64,000 nucleotides of DNA from Myceligenerans crystallogenes. GTDB lineage: Bacteria; Actinomycetota; Actinomycetes; Actinomycetales; Cellulomonadaceae. The position numbers were made by a program, and so were the translations under genes. Positions 34,407 to 42,060 of this stretch are shown one piece after another. A model generated the notes under the pieces. It did no database searches, had not been told where the DNA came from, and saw only the letters and a list, made by a program, of their open reading frames with translations. Each line of letters starts with the position of its first letter. Position 1 is the stretch's first letter. The stretch spans positions 310,001-374,000 of the forward strand of contig NZ_BAAANL010000003.1 in assembly GCF_039529775.1 (NCBI RefSeq). The letters are read 5' to 3'.

Positions 34407-35234
34407 GTGACCGAGTTCGACATTCCACCCGTCGCGCTCGCCCCGGCGGCGCCGCCGGCCACCGACGAGCCCGCGGGCTTCGACGAGTTCTGGTCCGGGC
34501 TCCTGGTGCGGAGCCGCACCAGGACGGCCACCCGGCTCGAACCCGTCCGGCTGGCGCCCCGCGGCCTGGCCGCCGACTCGGTGACGCTCCCGGGCCTCGG
34601 CGACCACGAGCTGGCGGGCTGGTTCGTCACGCCGGCCGACCCGCCGGGTGCGGTGCCGGGGCTGGTCCAGCTCGTCCCGCCCGGCGGCCGGGGCAAGCTG
34701 CGCGACCACACATGGCCCGCGGCGGGCGGCTGCGCCCACCTGGTCGTCGAGATGCGGCACGACGGCGACCCCGCCGACCCGTTCCAGCGCGAGGTGGCGG
34801 CCGACGCCGTCCGGGCGGTCTCCGAGATGCGCTCCCTGCCCGGCGTGGACCCGTCGCGCGTCGGGGTGCTGGGCCGCGCCGGGGCGGGACCGGCCGCGGT
34901 CGCCGCGGCCGGGCTGCTGCAGGACGTGGCCTGCGTGATCGCCGAGCCGCCGTTCGCCGGCTCCTGCGCCCCCGCCGTCCGGGCGTTCGCCCGCCGCGCG
35001 GCGTCGCCGCTGCTCCTGGTCCCGGGGCCGGGAGCCCAGGACGTCCTCGACGCCTGGGGCGCGCACTCCGCGCAGGTGGTCGCGGAACTGTCGGGCACGA
35101 CGGCGCCGGACCCGGACGTCGTCGAACGCGCCGTCGACAGGTCCGGCCCGGCGGGCCGCCACGACGCGTACCTGCGCTGGCTGCGCGACCACACGGAGCT
35201 CGGCCCGGTCTTCGAGCCGCGGGCGGTGCCGTGA
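34407..35234 (+). CDS. acetylxylan-esterase-like pseudoenzyme (catalytic residues lost)
   Basis: A 275-residue paralogue of the preceding esterase. Shared blocks include 'DEPAGFDEFWSG' versus 'DEPADFDEFWSG', 'DSVTLPGLGDHELAGWFVTP' and 'VDPSRVGVLG...' versus 'VDPDRVAVAG...'. At the nucleophile position GTSQGGG is replaced by GRAGAGP (Ala at about residue 158), and the Asp and His motifs (TALMDTVCPP, NGHEGG) have no clear match. The protein is about 50 residues shorter. The ribosome site ACGGAGGGA at 34391-34399 and the GC-rich third positions show that it is expressed and not decaying. It may bind a ligand, regulate or pair with the active esterase. A short dyad GGGCAG-TACC-CTGCCC (34358-34373) lies upstream. 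Confidence 0.8.
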   Translation: MTEFDIPPVALAPAAPPATDEPAGFDEFWSGLLVRSRTRTATRLEPVRLAPRGLAADSVTLPGLGDHELAGWFVTPADPPGAVPGLVQLVPPGGRGKLRDHTWPAAGGCAHLVVEMRHDGDPADPFQREVAADAVRAVSEMRSLPGVDPSRVGVLGRAGAGPAAVAAAGLLQDVACVIAEPPFAGSCAPAVRAFARRAASPLLLVPGPGAQDVLDAWGAHSAQVVAELSGTTAPDPDVVERAVDRSGPAGRHDAYLRWLRDHTELGPVFEPRAVP

Positions 35235-35326
35235 CCCCCGCCGCCTGACGACGGCGCCGAGGCGCCGGGGTGCTGGGTGTGGACGGGTGAGGGGAGCCGG
35301 AGGCGGCGTCGGACAGAATGACGGGA

Positions 35327-36712
35327 GTGAGCACCACACGTACCACCACGACTCCCCCTCCAACCGCGCGTCGTGCGGTGAGCGCGGGTGTGCTTCTCGT
35401 CGCGATGATGGTCGTGGGGCTGAACTTCCGTTCGCCGATCACCGCGCTGCCGCCCGTGCTGCCCGACGTCGCCGACGGCCTCGGCCTGTCGCCCGCCGCC
35501 GCCGGCCTGCTGACCGGGATCCCGGTGCTCTGCTTCGCGCTGTTCGCGCCGGTCGCGTCGTGGATCATCGGGCGGGTCGGGCCGTACCGGGCCATGGGGT
35601 TCGCCGTGATCGGCGTGCTGGCCGGGACGCTGGTGCGGTCCGCCGCGGGCGGGGACGCGGGCGCGTGGATCGCCGTCGCCGGCACCGCGATCATCGGGTC
35701 CGCGATCACCATCGGCAACGTGACGGCCCCCTCGATCGTCGCGCACGACTTCCCGAGCCGTGCCGCCGTCGCCACCGGGATGTACACGGCGGCCATGAAC
35801 CTCGGGTCGGTCTTCGCGACCACGCTGACCTTCCCGCTCTCGGCGTGGCTGGGCTGGCGGGCGGCGCTCGGCGCGTGGTCGGTGCTGGCGGTGGTGGCCC
35901 TGGCGTGGTGGGCGTGGATCATCCGGGGGATGTCCGACGACGACGGGCGGGGTGGCGGGCGCGGCGGGGATCGGGCCGGTGGCGGTGATCAGGCCGGCGG
36001 CGGCGGGCGGCGGGCCGGCTCGGCGTCGTCGGAAGGTGCGTCGTCGGACGTTGCGTTGTTGGACGTTGCGTCGTCGCGAGCGGCGTCGTCCGGTGAGGTG
36101 CCGGTGGCCGTCGCGCAGCTCGCCGGGCGGGCCGGGTCGGTGTTCCGGCGGCCGCTGACCTGGTTGCTCGCGGTGGCGTTCGCGGGGCAGTCGTTCTCCT
36201 ACTTCGCGGTGACCGGCGTGCTGCCGGAGCTGCTGGGCGACGAGATCGGGTTCGCGCCCACCGAGGCGGGCCTCGCCGCATCGCTGTTCCAGGGGGTGGC
36301 GGTGCTGGGCTCGCTCGTGCTGCCGGTGTCGCGCGGGATGCGCGTGCCGCTCTGGGCGGCGTCGGCGCTGGTGTCGGCCTGCTGGCTCGCGCTCCCGGCG
36401 GGCCTGCTGATGGCGCCGGACTGGTGGGCGCTGTGGTGCTCGCTGGCGGGCTTCGCGCAGGGCGGCAACTTCGCGGTGATCTTCACGATCGTCGCGCAGC
36501 GCGCCGGCAGCCCGGTCGCGGTCCGCAAGATGGCGGCGACGGTGCAGTTCTGCGGTTACGTCCTCGCGTTCACGGGCCCGTCGGTCACGTTCGCGGTGCA
36601 CGACGCCGCCGGCGGCTGGGACCTCCCGCTGCTGCTGGTGCTGGGCGTCCTGCTCGCGATGACGGCCGCGCTGGTCGTGGCGACCTGGCCGCCGCGGCGT
36701 GCCGCGGTGTGA
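35327..36712 (+). CDS. MFS transporter, CynX/NimT (cyanate permease-like) type
   Basis: A 12-helix transporter of 461 residues. The helix 1 region 'VLLVAMMVVGLNFRSPITALPPVLPD' is characteristic of the CynX/NimT group, followed by 'LGLSPAAAGLLTGIPVLCFALFAP' and 'RVGPYRAMGFAVIGVLAG'. The central cytoplasmic loop between helices 6 and 7 (about 200-260) is expanded by Gly/Arg/Asp/Ser-rich sequence, encoded partly by short repeats (GGACGTTGCGTCGTC-like) at about 36050-36080. Substrate is unknown; relatives handle cyanate, 2-nitroimidazole or similar small compounds. The GTG at 35327 follows CAGAAT (35314-35319) by seven bases; ATG 35318 is an alternative. It converges on the MarR gene across a hairpin. 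Confidence 0.87.
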   Translation: MSTTRTTTTPPPTARRAVSAGVLLVAMMVVGLNFRSPITALPPVLPDVADGLGLSPAAAGLLTGIPVLCFALFAPVASWIIGRVGPYRAMGFAVIGVLAGTLVRSAAGGDAGAWIAVAGTAIIGSAITIGNVTAPSIVAHDFPSRAAVATGMYTAAMNLGSVFATTLTFPLSAWLGWRAALGAWSVLAVVALAWWAWIIRGMSDDDGRGGGRGGDRAGGGDQAGGGGRRAGSASSEGASSDVALLDVASSRAASSGEVPVAVAQLAGRAGSVFRRPLTWLLAVAFAGQSFSYFAVTGVLPELLGDEIGFAPTEAGLAASLFQGVAVLGSLVLPVSRGMRVPLWAASALVSACWLALPAGLLMAPDWWALWCSLAGFAQGGNFAVIFTIVAQRAGSPVAVRKMAATVQFCGYVLAFTGPSVTFAVHDAAGGWDLPLLLVLGVLLAMTAALVVATWPPRRAAV

Positions 36713-36715
36713 GCC

Positions 36716-36739
36716 GAGTAGGTCCCGGGGGCCCTACTC
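36716..36739. terminator. hairpin between convergent MFS and MarR genes
   Basis: GAGTAGG (36716-36722) pairs with CCTACTC (36733-36739), and CCC pairs with GGG inside after one mismatch. It overlaps the MarR stop codon and may be a bidirectional terminator; no T run is present on either side. Confidence 0.4.
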
Positions 36740-37267
36740 CTCGAACTGGGTGGCGAGGGTGCGCAGGAGGGCGGCCAGATGGGGCCGGTCCTCCTTGGAG
36801 AGCGTGGTGAGGATGGCGGCCTCGACGGCGAGGAGGTCGGCCATGGCGGCGTCGACCCGCTTGAGGCCCTCCGGGGTGAGCTCGACCTGGACGCCGCGGC
36901 GGTCGTCGGGGGAGCGGTGGCGTTCCACGAAGCCGCGGTTGGCCAGGCGGTCGATGCGGTTGGTCATGGTGCCGCTGGTGACGAGGGTCTGCTGGACGAG
37001 CGCGCCCGGGGAGAGCTGGTATGGCTCGCCGGCGCGGCGCAGCGCGGAGAGCACGTCGAACTCCCAGGTCTCCAGCTCACGCCGGGCGAAGGCGCGGCGG
37101 CGGGCGAGGTCGAGGTGGCGGGCCAGGCGCGAGATCCGGCTGAAGACGGTCAGCGGTTCGAGGTCGAGGTCCGGGCGCTCCTGACGCCAGGCCGCGACGA
37201 TGCGGTCCACCTCGTCGTGCGGGGCGGTCTCGGGCTGTCCGGGGACCTCACCGGTGGGCTCCTCCAT
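36734..37267 (-). CDS. MarR-family transcriptional regulator
   Basis: A 177-residue winged-helix repressor. An N-terminal acidic segment (MEEPTGEVPGQPETAPHDEVD) precedes 'LARHLDLARRRAFARRELETWEFDVLSALRRAG' and the winged helix 'LSPGALVQQTLVTSGTMTNRIDRLANRGFVERHRSPDDRRGVQVELTPEG' (about 92-140), where SGTMTNRIDRL is the recognition helix and DDRR the wing. ATG 37267 gives the normal family start. A perfect CTCTTGA-TG-TCAAGAG dyad lies 20 bases upstream (37287-37302), where autoregulation is expected. The transporter that it faces converges with it; the divergent CorA-like gene at 37449 is another possible target. Confidence 0.88.
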   Translation of the reverse strand: MEEPTGEVPGQPETAPHDEVDRIVAAWRQERPDLDLEPLTVFSRISRLARHLDLARRRAFARRELETWEFDVLSALRRAGEPYQLSPGALVQQTLVTSGTMTNRIDRLANRGFVERHRSPDDRRGVQVELTPEGLKRVDAAMADLLAVEAAILTTLSKEDRPHLAALLRTLATQFEE

Positions 37268-37286
37268 GACGTGAGAATAGCCGAGT

Positions 37287-37302
37287 CTCTTGATGTCAAG
37301 AG
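37287..37302. promoter_or_regulatory. probable MarR operator
   Basis: CTCTTGA-TG-TCAAGAG is a perfect 7-bp-arm dyad, followed at 37303 by TCTTGACC, which repeats half a site. It lies 20-35 bases before the MarR ATG. TCTTGA...TCAAGA is the common MarR-type recognition pattern. Confidence 0.7.
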
Positions 37303-37436
37303 TCTTGACCGGTCGGCGGGGTTTTCGGGGAGCTGGTGCCGGTGGGTTGTCTCGGTGTGCCTTGACCGGACGGAGTGCCACCGTGCACGACGGCGATGCC
37401 CTGCGTAACCCCCTGCAGGTGCCTTGACCAGCCCGA

Positions 37437-37448
37437 TACGCTCGGGCC
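37437..37448 (+). promoter_or_regulatory. -10 element of a probable leaderless transcript (CorA-like gene)
   Basis: TACGCT at 37437-37442 ends six bases before the ATG at 37449, with no ribosome site between. The start codon itself lies in the dyad GCCATG-TCTG-CATGGC (37446-37461). Confidence 0.5.
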
Positions 37449-38852
37449 ATGTCTGCATGGCACGAGGATCCTGTGGCAGCGGCGAGCAACCATCCCTACT
37501 TCGACCCGCCGACGGCCCGGTCCACCATCCGGGTGACCAACGTGTACGGCACGGAATGGCTGCCCGTCGAGGACCTGGACGGGATCGTGCCGGTCACCGG
37601 GCGCCTGAGGTTCGGCCGCCTCGCCGACGCGTACACGCGGGGTGCCGATCAGCTCCCCGCGGTGGTCGCGACCAGGGAGCTCGACGCGGCGGAGCTGGGC
37701 TTCCGGCGCTGGGCGGGGACCGCCGAGCGGGCAGGCGTCTGGCTCTTCGTGCTGCCGTCCGGACGCGCCGTCGTCGGCCTCACGATCGATTTCTCCGGGG
37801 CGCCGCTCGACGCCATCGACCTGCTGGAGGACTGCTACTACGGCGACGTGACCGCCGCCGGCACCGACGTCGCGGACCTCGCCGCGCGCCTGGCGCGCGA
37901 GAGCGGGATCCCCGCGGCCGAGGGGCTGGCCCCCGAGCGGCACCAGCTCGTCTTCCTCCCGGTGCTCGAGGAGAGGTACCGGCAGGGTCCGGAGCGCTTC
38001 GACCTCATGCAGCGCCTGGTCTACCGGGCCGACCTGCCGTCCAGCGAGGAGTCGTCGTCGATCGAGTTCCCCGGCGAGCTGAACCGGCACTCGTACGCGC
38101 CGGCCGCCGTCGGGCCGTACGTCTCCGTGCTCGCCGGGCAGCAGGACTACGTCGAGAACGCGGCGCTCGTGTCCGCGGTCCAGTGCGTCGGCGCCGAGGT
38201 GATGTCCCGCAAGATCTGGGAGGACGCGAACGAGGACTTCCGCAGGTTCCACGACGACGTCGCCACCGCGGGCTCCCGGCAGCAGCGGCTCGCCCTGGAG
38301 CCGATCGCCCGGAAGATCGCCCGCCGCAAGACCCAGCTGAGCCACGACGTGGAGTCCGTGCGGGAGCTGGACCTGGTGGTGCGGTCGCTCCGGGTGCTGT
38401 CCTTCCACAAGTCGCTGTTCGACGCGATGGGGCTGCGGGAGCGGTGCGAGGTGGTGGATCGGCTGCTTGCGCGGAACGAGCAGGCGATGAGTGCCGAGGC
38501 GACGGCCATCGCCTCGGCCGAACGCCGGGCCGACGACGTGCGGCGGTTCGGCTGGAGTCTTGCCGTGGTGTCGACGAGCACGTTCGCGATCCCGGTCACG
38601 GTGCTGCTGGCCTTCTTCGGGGTGAACGCCGCGGAGGTGGACGGGAGTGCCAGCATGTTCAGTGCGGCCTACCTGCCGGTCTATCTCGCGACCGTGGCGG
38701 TCTGCCTGATCGTCGGCGCCGGGCCGGCCGTCGCCTGGACCCTGGTGCAGCGCTCGCGGCTGCGCCAGGAGTCGGAGCGGTCGCAGGAGGCGGTGAACCT
38801 GGCGGGTTCGCAGGACCTGATCCGCCGGCGCCGGATCCCCATCCGCCGCTGA
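37449..38852 (+). CDS. CorA-superfamily-like two-helix membrane protein
   Basis: A 467-residue protein with a long soluble N-terminal region (1-370), an extended charged helix (about 290-370, ARKIARRKTQLSHDVESVREL...NEQAMSAEATAIASAERRADDVRRFG) and two C-terminal membrane helices (about 375-395 and 410-435). The first helix ends 'LLAFFGVN', similar in position to the GMN gate motif of CorA magnesium channels but with Val in place of Met. This layout suggests a CorA-like pentameric channel of divergent type; ion transport is inference. N-terminal sequence (RSTIRVTNVYGTEWLPVEDLDGIVPVTG) was not matched to a known domain. It stands alone, converging with the phosphotransferase gene seven bases away. 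Confidence 0.65.
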   Translation: MSAWHEDPVAAASNHPYFDPPTARSTIRVTNVYGTEWLPVEDLDGIVPVTGRLRFGRLADAYTRGADQLPAVVATRELDAAELGFRRWAGTAERAGVWLFVLPSGRAVVGLTIDFSGAPLDAIDLLEDCYYGDVTAAGTDVADLAARLARESGIPAAEGLAPERHQLVFLPVLEERYRQGPERFDLMQRLVYRADLPSSEESSSIEFPGELNRHSYAPAAVGPYVSVLAGQQDYVENAALVSAVQCVGAEVMSRKIWEDANEDFRRFHDDVATAGSRQQRLALEPIARKIARRKTQLSHDVESVRELDLVVRSLRVLSFHKSLFDAMGLRERCEVVDRLLARNEQAMSAEATAIASAERRADDVRRFGWSLAVVSTSTFAIPVTVLLAFFGVNAAEVDGSASMFSAAYLPVYLATVAVCLIVGAGPAVAWTLVQRSRLRQESERSQEAVNLAGSQDLIRRRRIPIRR

Positions 38853-38859
38853 GGCGCCG

Positions 38860-39747
38860 TCAGAACGCGTTCCAGCGGGCGGCGTCGTGCCCCTTCCGGA
38901 GGCTGTCCCGGCGGAGGGCGTACTCGGCGGCCGCGGCGCGGTCGTGGCCGCGGTTCTGGGCGAGCCAGACCGTGACGTAGAGCTCGCGGATGGTGCGGAG
39001 CACGGTGAACCCTGACCAGGCGGTGATGTCGTAGCCGTACGCGTCGGTGAACGTCCTGTGGTCCTGCTCGCTGCGCGCGAACCGTTCCCGGGCGAGGGCG
39101 ACCGGGACGAGGTCCCATTCGCGCGGGCCGACCGCGGCCATCTCGAGGTCGGCGAGCACTGCCGCGCCGGCGCCGCCCAGGAGGTTGCCCAGGTGGGCGT
39201 CGCCGTGGATGACGCCTTGCGGGAGGCGGTACTCCAGTTCCGCGTAGGCCGCGGTGAGATCCGCGACCAGGGCCCGGAAGAAGGTGCGGTCGGCCGGCGG
39301 GAGGTCGGTCGCGGCATCGAGCCGTTGCTCGGAGAGCGTCAGCGGCTTCGGCGCGCCGAGCAGGGCCGGGGGTGGGCCGGGCTGGTCGTGGAGGAGCCGC
39401 AGCAGGCGAGCGAGGTCGGCGACGCCGGGTGCGCGGTCTCCTGGTTCCACCCAGTGCCACAGGGTGACGGGATGCCCCTCGACCGACGTCGGCTCCGTCG
39501 CGTCGCCGAGCGGGCGCACCACCGGCACGTCGCCTTCTGCGAGCCGGCGCGCGACGGCCAGTTCGCGCGCGGCCACGGCGGTCTTGGCCGGAGACCGGCC
39601 GATGCGGACGACCACCGGTGAGGAACCCAGCCGGAAGCTCGCGTTCTCACTGAGACGCAGCAGGCGGGCGCCGGTGGCGGGAAGTTCGAGTGTCAGGCAG
39701 GCCTTTCGGAGCAGGGCGCAGGCGCGCTCCGGGGTGAAGGGGGTCAT
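38860..39747 (-). CDS. aminoglycoside-phosphotransferase (APH)-family kinase
   Basis: A 295-residue small-molecule kinase. The Brenner motif GVIHGDAHLGNLL (catalytic Asp near 187) and the metal-binding LADLEMAAVGPREWDLV (Asp near 204) are both present. The N lobe has 'RLSENASFRLGSSPVVVRIGR' with a Lys/Arg-rich strand. The substrate is unknown; many such proteins act on sugars, nucleosides or macrolides rather than aminoglycosides. It overlaps the XRE gene by four bases (ATGA, 39744-39747), so the two are co-translated, and the XRE protein probably regulates the pair. Length is normal for the family. Confidence 0.85.
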   Translation of the reverse strand: MTPFTPERACALLRKACLTLELPATGARLLRLSENASFRLGSSPVVVRIGRSPAKTAVAARELAVARRLAEGDVPVVRPLGDATEPTSVEGHPVTLWHWVEPGDRAPGVADLARLLRLLHDQPGPPPALLGAPKPLTLSEQRLDAATDLPPADRTFFRALVADLTAAYAELEYRLPQGVIHGDAHLGNLLGGAGAAVLADLEMAAVGPREWDLVPVALARERFARSEQDHRTFTDAYGYDITAWSGFTVLRTIRELYVTVWLAQNRGHDRAAAAEYALRRDSLRKGHDAARWNAF

Positions 39748-40058
39748 GCGTCGCGTCGGCCGCCGCGGTGTTCGGTCTCAGGTTCGCCGGGCCACGGGTC
39801 GACGATGTCGGCGAGCAGCTCGGCGAGCGTCACGCCGATCGCCGCCGCGATGTCCATGACGGTGGTCAGGCCGGGGTTCGACGGCGTGTTCTTCGCGCGG
39901 TCCGACAGCCCGCGCTCCAGCAGCTGGTAGTGGTTCCGGCTGATGCCCGCCTGCTGGGCGACCGCCTCCTGGGTGAGGCCCGCGTCCATGCGGAGCTTCT
40001 GCATCCGGTGGCCAAGCGCCTGCGCCTCGGATTCGGTGAGTGGGCGTGACTTGGACAC
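39744..40058 (-). CDS. XRE-family helix-turn-helix regulator
   Basis: A 104-residue DNA-binding protein with one HTH_3 domain (about 14-76: LGHRMQKLRMDAGLTQEAVAQQAGISRNHYQLLERGLSD...NPGLTTVMDIAAAIGVTLAELL). The turn 'AQQAGISRNHYQLLERG' is typical. The C-terminal tail is short and acidic. The GTG at 40058 is preceded directly by GAGGA, too close for a normal ribosome site, so a leaderless or short-leader mRNA is possible. The dyad at 40093-40110 lies 35-52 bases upstream and is a candidate operator. The downstream phosphotransferase is co-translated. Confidence 0.85.
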   Translation of the reverse strand: MSKSRPLTESEAQALGHRMQKLRMDAGLTQEAVAQQAGISRNHYQLLERGLSDRAKNTPSNPGLTTVMDIAAAIGVTLAELLADIVDPWPGEPETEHRGGRRDA

Positions 40059-40092
40059 TCCTCAACGTTCACTGATGATGGCGCTTGACGTC

Positions 40093-40110
40093 GGCCATGT
40101 GTGCATGGCC
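40093..40110. promoter_or_regulatory. dyad upstream of XRE/phosphotransferase operon
   Basis: GGCCATG-TGTG-CATGGCC is a perfect 7-bp-arm dyad. Fifteen of its 16 central bases recur at 37446-37461 over the start codon of the CorA-like gene (GCCATG-TCTG-CATGGC). It may be the operator of the XRE protein. The wider 40059-40291 gap also holds a GGGGGGA tract and TAGCGT (40229) before the next gene. Confidence 0.45.
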
Positions 40111-40291
40111 ATTTGTCGGATGCTTGACGGAGGTTAGTTCGCTCTCTTGGTCGCAGATGTCTGTTGGGGGGATTTGTCGGGCGCGGAGTTTTCCACAGGG
40201 TGCCCGTGCGGGATCCGACCTGCGGGGATAGCGTCTGGGACGTTGCGGCGGTCCGGGAGGCCGCTGTCCGACGACGGCGACAGGGGGAGTC

Positions 40292-40882
40292 GTGCGCATT
40301 CGACACGCCATGGCGGGCGGTCTGGTCCTGCTGCTCGCGCTCGCCGGATGCACGGGGGAGCCGACGCCGTCGCCGGAGCCGACGGGTTCGGGGACGACGA
40401 CGCCGGCGACGAGCACGCCGTCGGGTGACGCCTCGGCGACACCAGAGGTGCAGAAGCCGGACCGCCCCCAGGCGATGGAGCGCGACGACGCCCGGGGCGC
40501 TGCGGCGGCGGCCGAGTACTTCATCGAGCTGTACCCGTACGTGATGGCTACGGCCGACACAGCGGAGTTCGAGGCGATGTCACACGAGGCTTGCGGATTT
40601 TGCGATGGCGTTCTTAAGGACGCCCGTGCTATCAGCGCTGCAGGCAATCGCTTCGTCGGAGGCGACACTCAGGCGGAGATCAAACAGATTTACGACCCTG
40701 ACGCTCCGACCAGCGCGTGGCCTCTTGACCTAACAGTCACCCAGTCTTCATCGAAAGTCGAAGACGAAACGGGTGCGGAAGTTTCCACAGCCGATGCCCG
40801 TGATGGTGATGTTCGAGTTGAGATCGGCCTACGCGACGGATCATGGGTAGTGCTGGGTATCACTGAGATCAGCGGGCAATAG
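40292..40882 (+). CDS. DUF6318-family lipoprotein
   Basis: A 196-residue lipoprotein: signal peptide with lipobox LALAGC (Cys near residue 20), a Pro/Ser/Thr-rich linker (about 22-50) and the DUF6318 core (about 55-196), recognised by KPDRPQAMERDDARGAAAAAEYFIELYPYVMATADTAEFEAMSHEACGFC. The GACGFC cysteine pair is characteristic. The function is unknown; members are often found next to PKD-domain proteins in this group of actinobacteria, as here. Base composition changes inside the gene: up to about 40560 it is GC-rich, after that AT bases are common (GTTCTTAAGG), which suggests a recombination join. GTG start at 40292 follows GACAGGGGGAG. Confidence 0.85.
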   Translation: MRIRHAMAGGLVLLLALAGCTGEPTPSPEPTGSGTTTPATSTPSGDASATPEVQKPDRPQAMERDDARGAAAAAEYFIELYPYVMATADTAEFEAMSHEACGFCDGVLKDARAISAAGNRFVGGDTQAEIKQIYDPDAPTSAWPLDLTVTQSSSKVEDETGAEVSTADARDGDVRVEIGLRDGSWVVLGITEISGQ

Positions 40883-40884
40883 CG

Positions 40885-41787
40885 ATGACCCGATTCTTGG
40901 CGATCCAGGCAACTCTGCTGGTTCTGCTTGTGGCTGGCTCACCCGATTCCGGGCCAGCCCCAAGTTTCTTCGGCAACACCAATCGTGACTCGATCCAACT
41001 CACGGCTGAACGTGCGAGTGATGGGCAACATGTCACACCGGCGGGTGCGGATTCTCGGGGTGAGGTGACCACGTCAGTACTTTCATCCGTTCGCCGCTGG
41101 CGCGCTACGCCCGCGCTCTGTCGGCTCGGGGATCTCGATACCGCGGTTGCCCTGCGGGAGCGGTGTGAGGGCGATTCCCAGCGCGTGGGCTACACCGGGA
41201 TCGAATGCCCGGAGGGCCAGGAATCCCGCGGCGCCCTGTTCGAGCAGCGGCGGACCTCCACCGGCTGGACGACCCCGGAGATGATCGCGGACGAGTCGTG
41301 CGTCGACCCACCCCAGGAGCGCGACCGCCGGCTCGACCTGGCTGCCGCGGCCGCCCGCGCCTTCCACGACATGAACATCCGCCCCAGCGCCGTCCGCCTC
41401 CAGCCGCCGGACGGCACCACCCTCGTCAACCTCGACACCATCGCCTTCACCGACGACACGCCGCGCGAGGCCGACGTCACCCTGTTCGGGGTCCCGGTCA
41501 CCATCCGCGCGGTCCCGGACTCCTACACCTGGGACTGGGGCGACGGCGCCGACCCGACCACCACCACGGACCCAGGCGCCCCGTACCCGGACCACACCAT
41601 CACCCACGCCTACACCACCCCGGGCAAGGCGACGATCAGGATCACCACCACCTGGCACGGTCAGTTCCGCCTCCCCGGCACCCCGACCTGGCAAGACGTC
41701 CCCGGCACCGCCACCACCGAGTCGACGTCGACTCCCATCACCATCCTGGAAGCCCACACCCGGCTCGTAGAAGAAATCACATCCTGA
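40885..41787 (+). CDS. exported PKD-domain protein
   Basis: A 300-residue protein that starts two bases after the DUF6318 stop, so the pair is probably one operon. The N terminus is a short hydrophobic signal (FLAIQATLLVLLVAG). A middle part has three cysteines. A PKD-type beta-sandwich segment lies at about 175-260, with the marker 'DSYTWDWGDGADPTTTTDPGAPYPDHTITHAYTTPGKATIRITTTW', including WDWGDG and HAYTTPG. The first 200 bases are AT-richer than the rest, continuing the compositional step of the upstream gene. Such proteins are presumably surface or secreted; no partner is known. The stop TGA at 41785-41787 opens the first copy of a repeat (41786). Confidence 0.8.
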   Translation: MTRFLAIQATLLVLLVAGSPDSGPAPSFFGNTNRDSIQLTAERASDGQHVTPAGADSRGEVTTSVLSSVRRWRATPALCRLGDLDTAVALRERCEGDSQRVGYTGIECPEGQESRGALFEQRRTSTGWTTPEMIADESCVDPPQERDRRLDLAAAAARAFHDMNIRPSAVRLQPPDGTTLVNLDTIAFTDDTPREADVTLFGVPVTIRAVPDSYTWDWGDGADPTTTTDPGAPYPDHTITHAYTTPGKATIRITTTWHGQFRLPGTPTWQDVPGTATTESTSTPITILEAHTRLVEEITS

Positions 41788-41829
41788 ACGCGCTCGCCCG
41801 GCCATCCGACCGATCAGTACGTTCGACGC
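41786..41829 (+). repeat. imperfect direct repeat, copy A
   Basis: TGAACGCGCTCGCCCGGCCA...ACGTTCGACG matches the sequence at 42017-42060 at 37 of 44 positions. The copy begins in the PKD gene's stop codon. Confidence 0.7.
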
Positions 41830-41983
41830 GCAGGTTGCGGCCTTGCGCCTGCAGCAAATCGGCGGCACCAGTGACCCTGCCTGGCGAAGTATGTCAAAGG
41901 ATGTCAACGATTATCGCCTGCCCCAGGCGAATGCATCCCGAGCCGCGCGCTGGATTGGGCGACGACGACTCTCTGGCGGAGGA

Positions 41984-42010
41984 GATTGTCGGGACACTGT
42001 CCCGACAATC
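41984..42010. terminator. 27-bp perfect palindrome downstream of AlbA-type gene
   Basis: Arms of 13 bp (GATTGTCGGGACA and its exact complement) flank a single central C at 41997. It is 38 bases past the stop of the minus-strand gene ending at 42048. It may terminate that transcript or bind a dimeric protein; there is no T tract. Confidence 0.55.
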
Positions 42011-42016
42011 GAGTTC

Positions 42017-42060
42017 CGTGAACGCGCTCACCGGGCGATCCGGCAGATCAATTCGTTCGA
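42017..42060 (+). repeat. imperfect direct repeat, copy B
   Basis: Matches copy A at 41786-41829 (37 of 44). It overlaps the last codons and stop of the AlbA-type gene (stop at 42048-42050), so copy A looks like a duplicated 3' end of such a gene. The 187 bases between the copies hold the 27-bp palindrome and no gene. Confidence 0.7.

Noticed and set aside
37424..37429. TTGACC as -35 for the CorA-like gene (and TTGACT at 53095 for the GT2-GtrA gene)
   Set aside because: They lie only about seven bases or fewer from the -10 candidates, too close for a -35 element.
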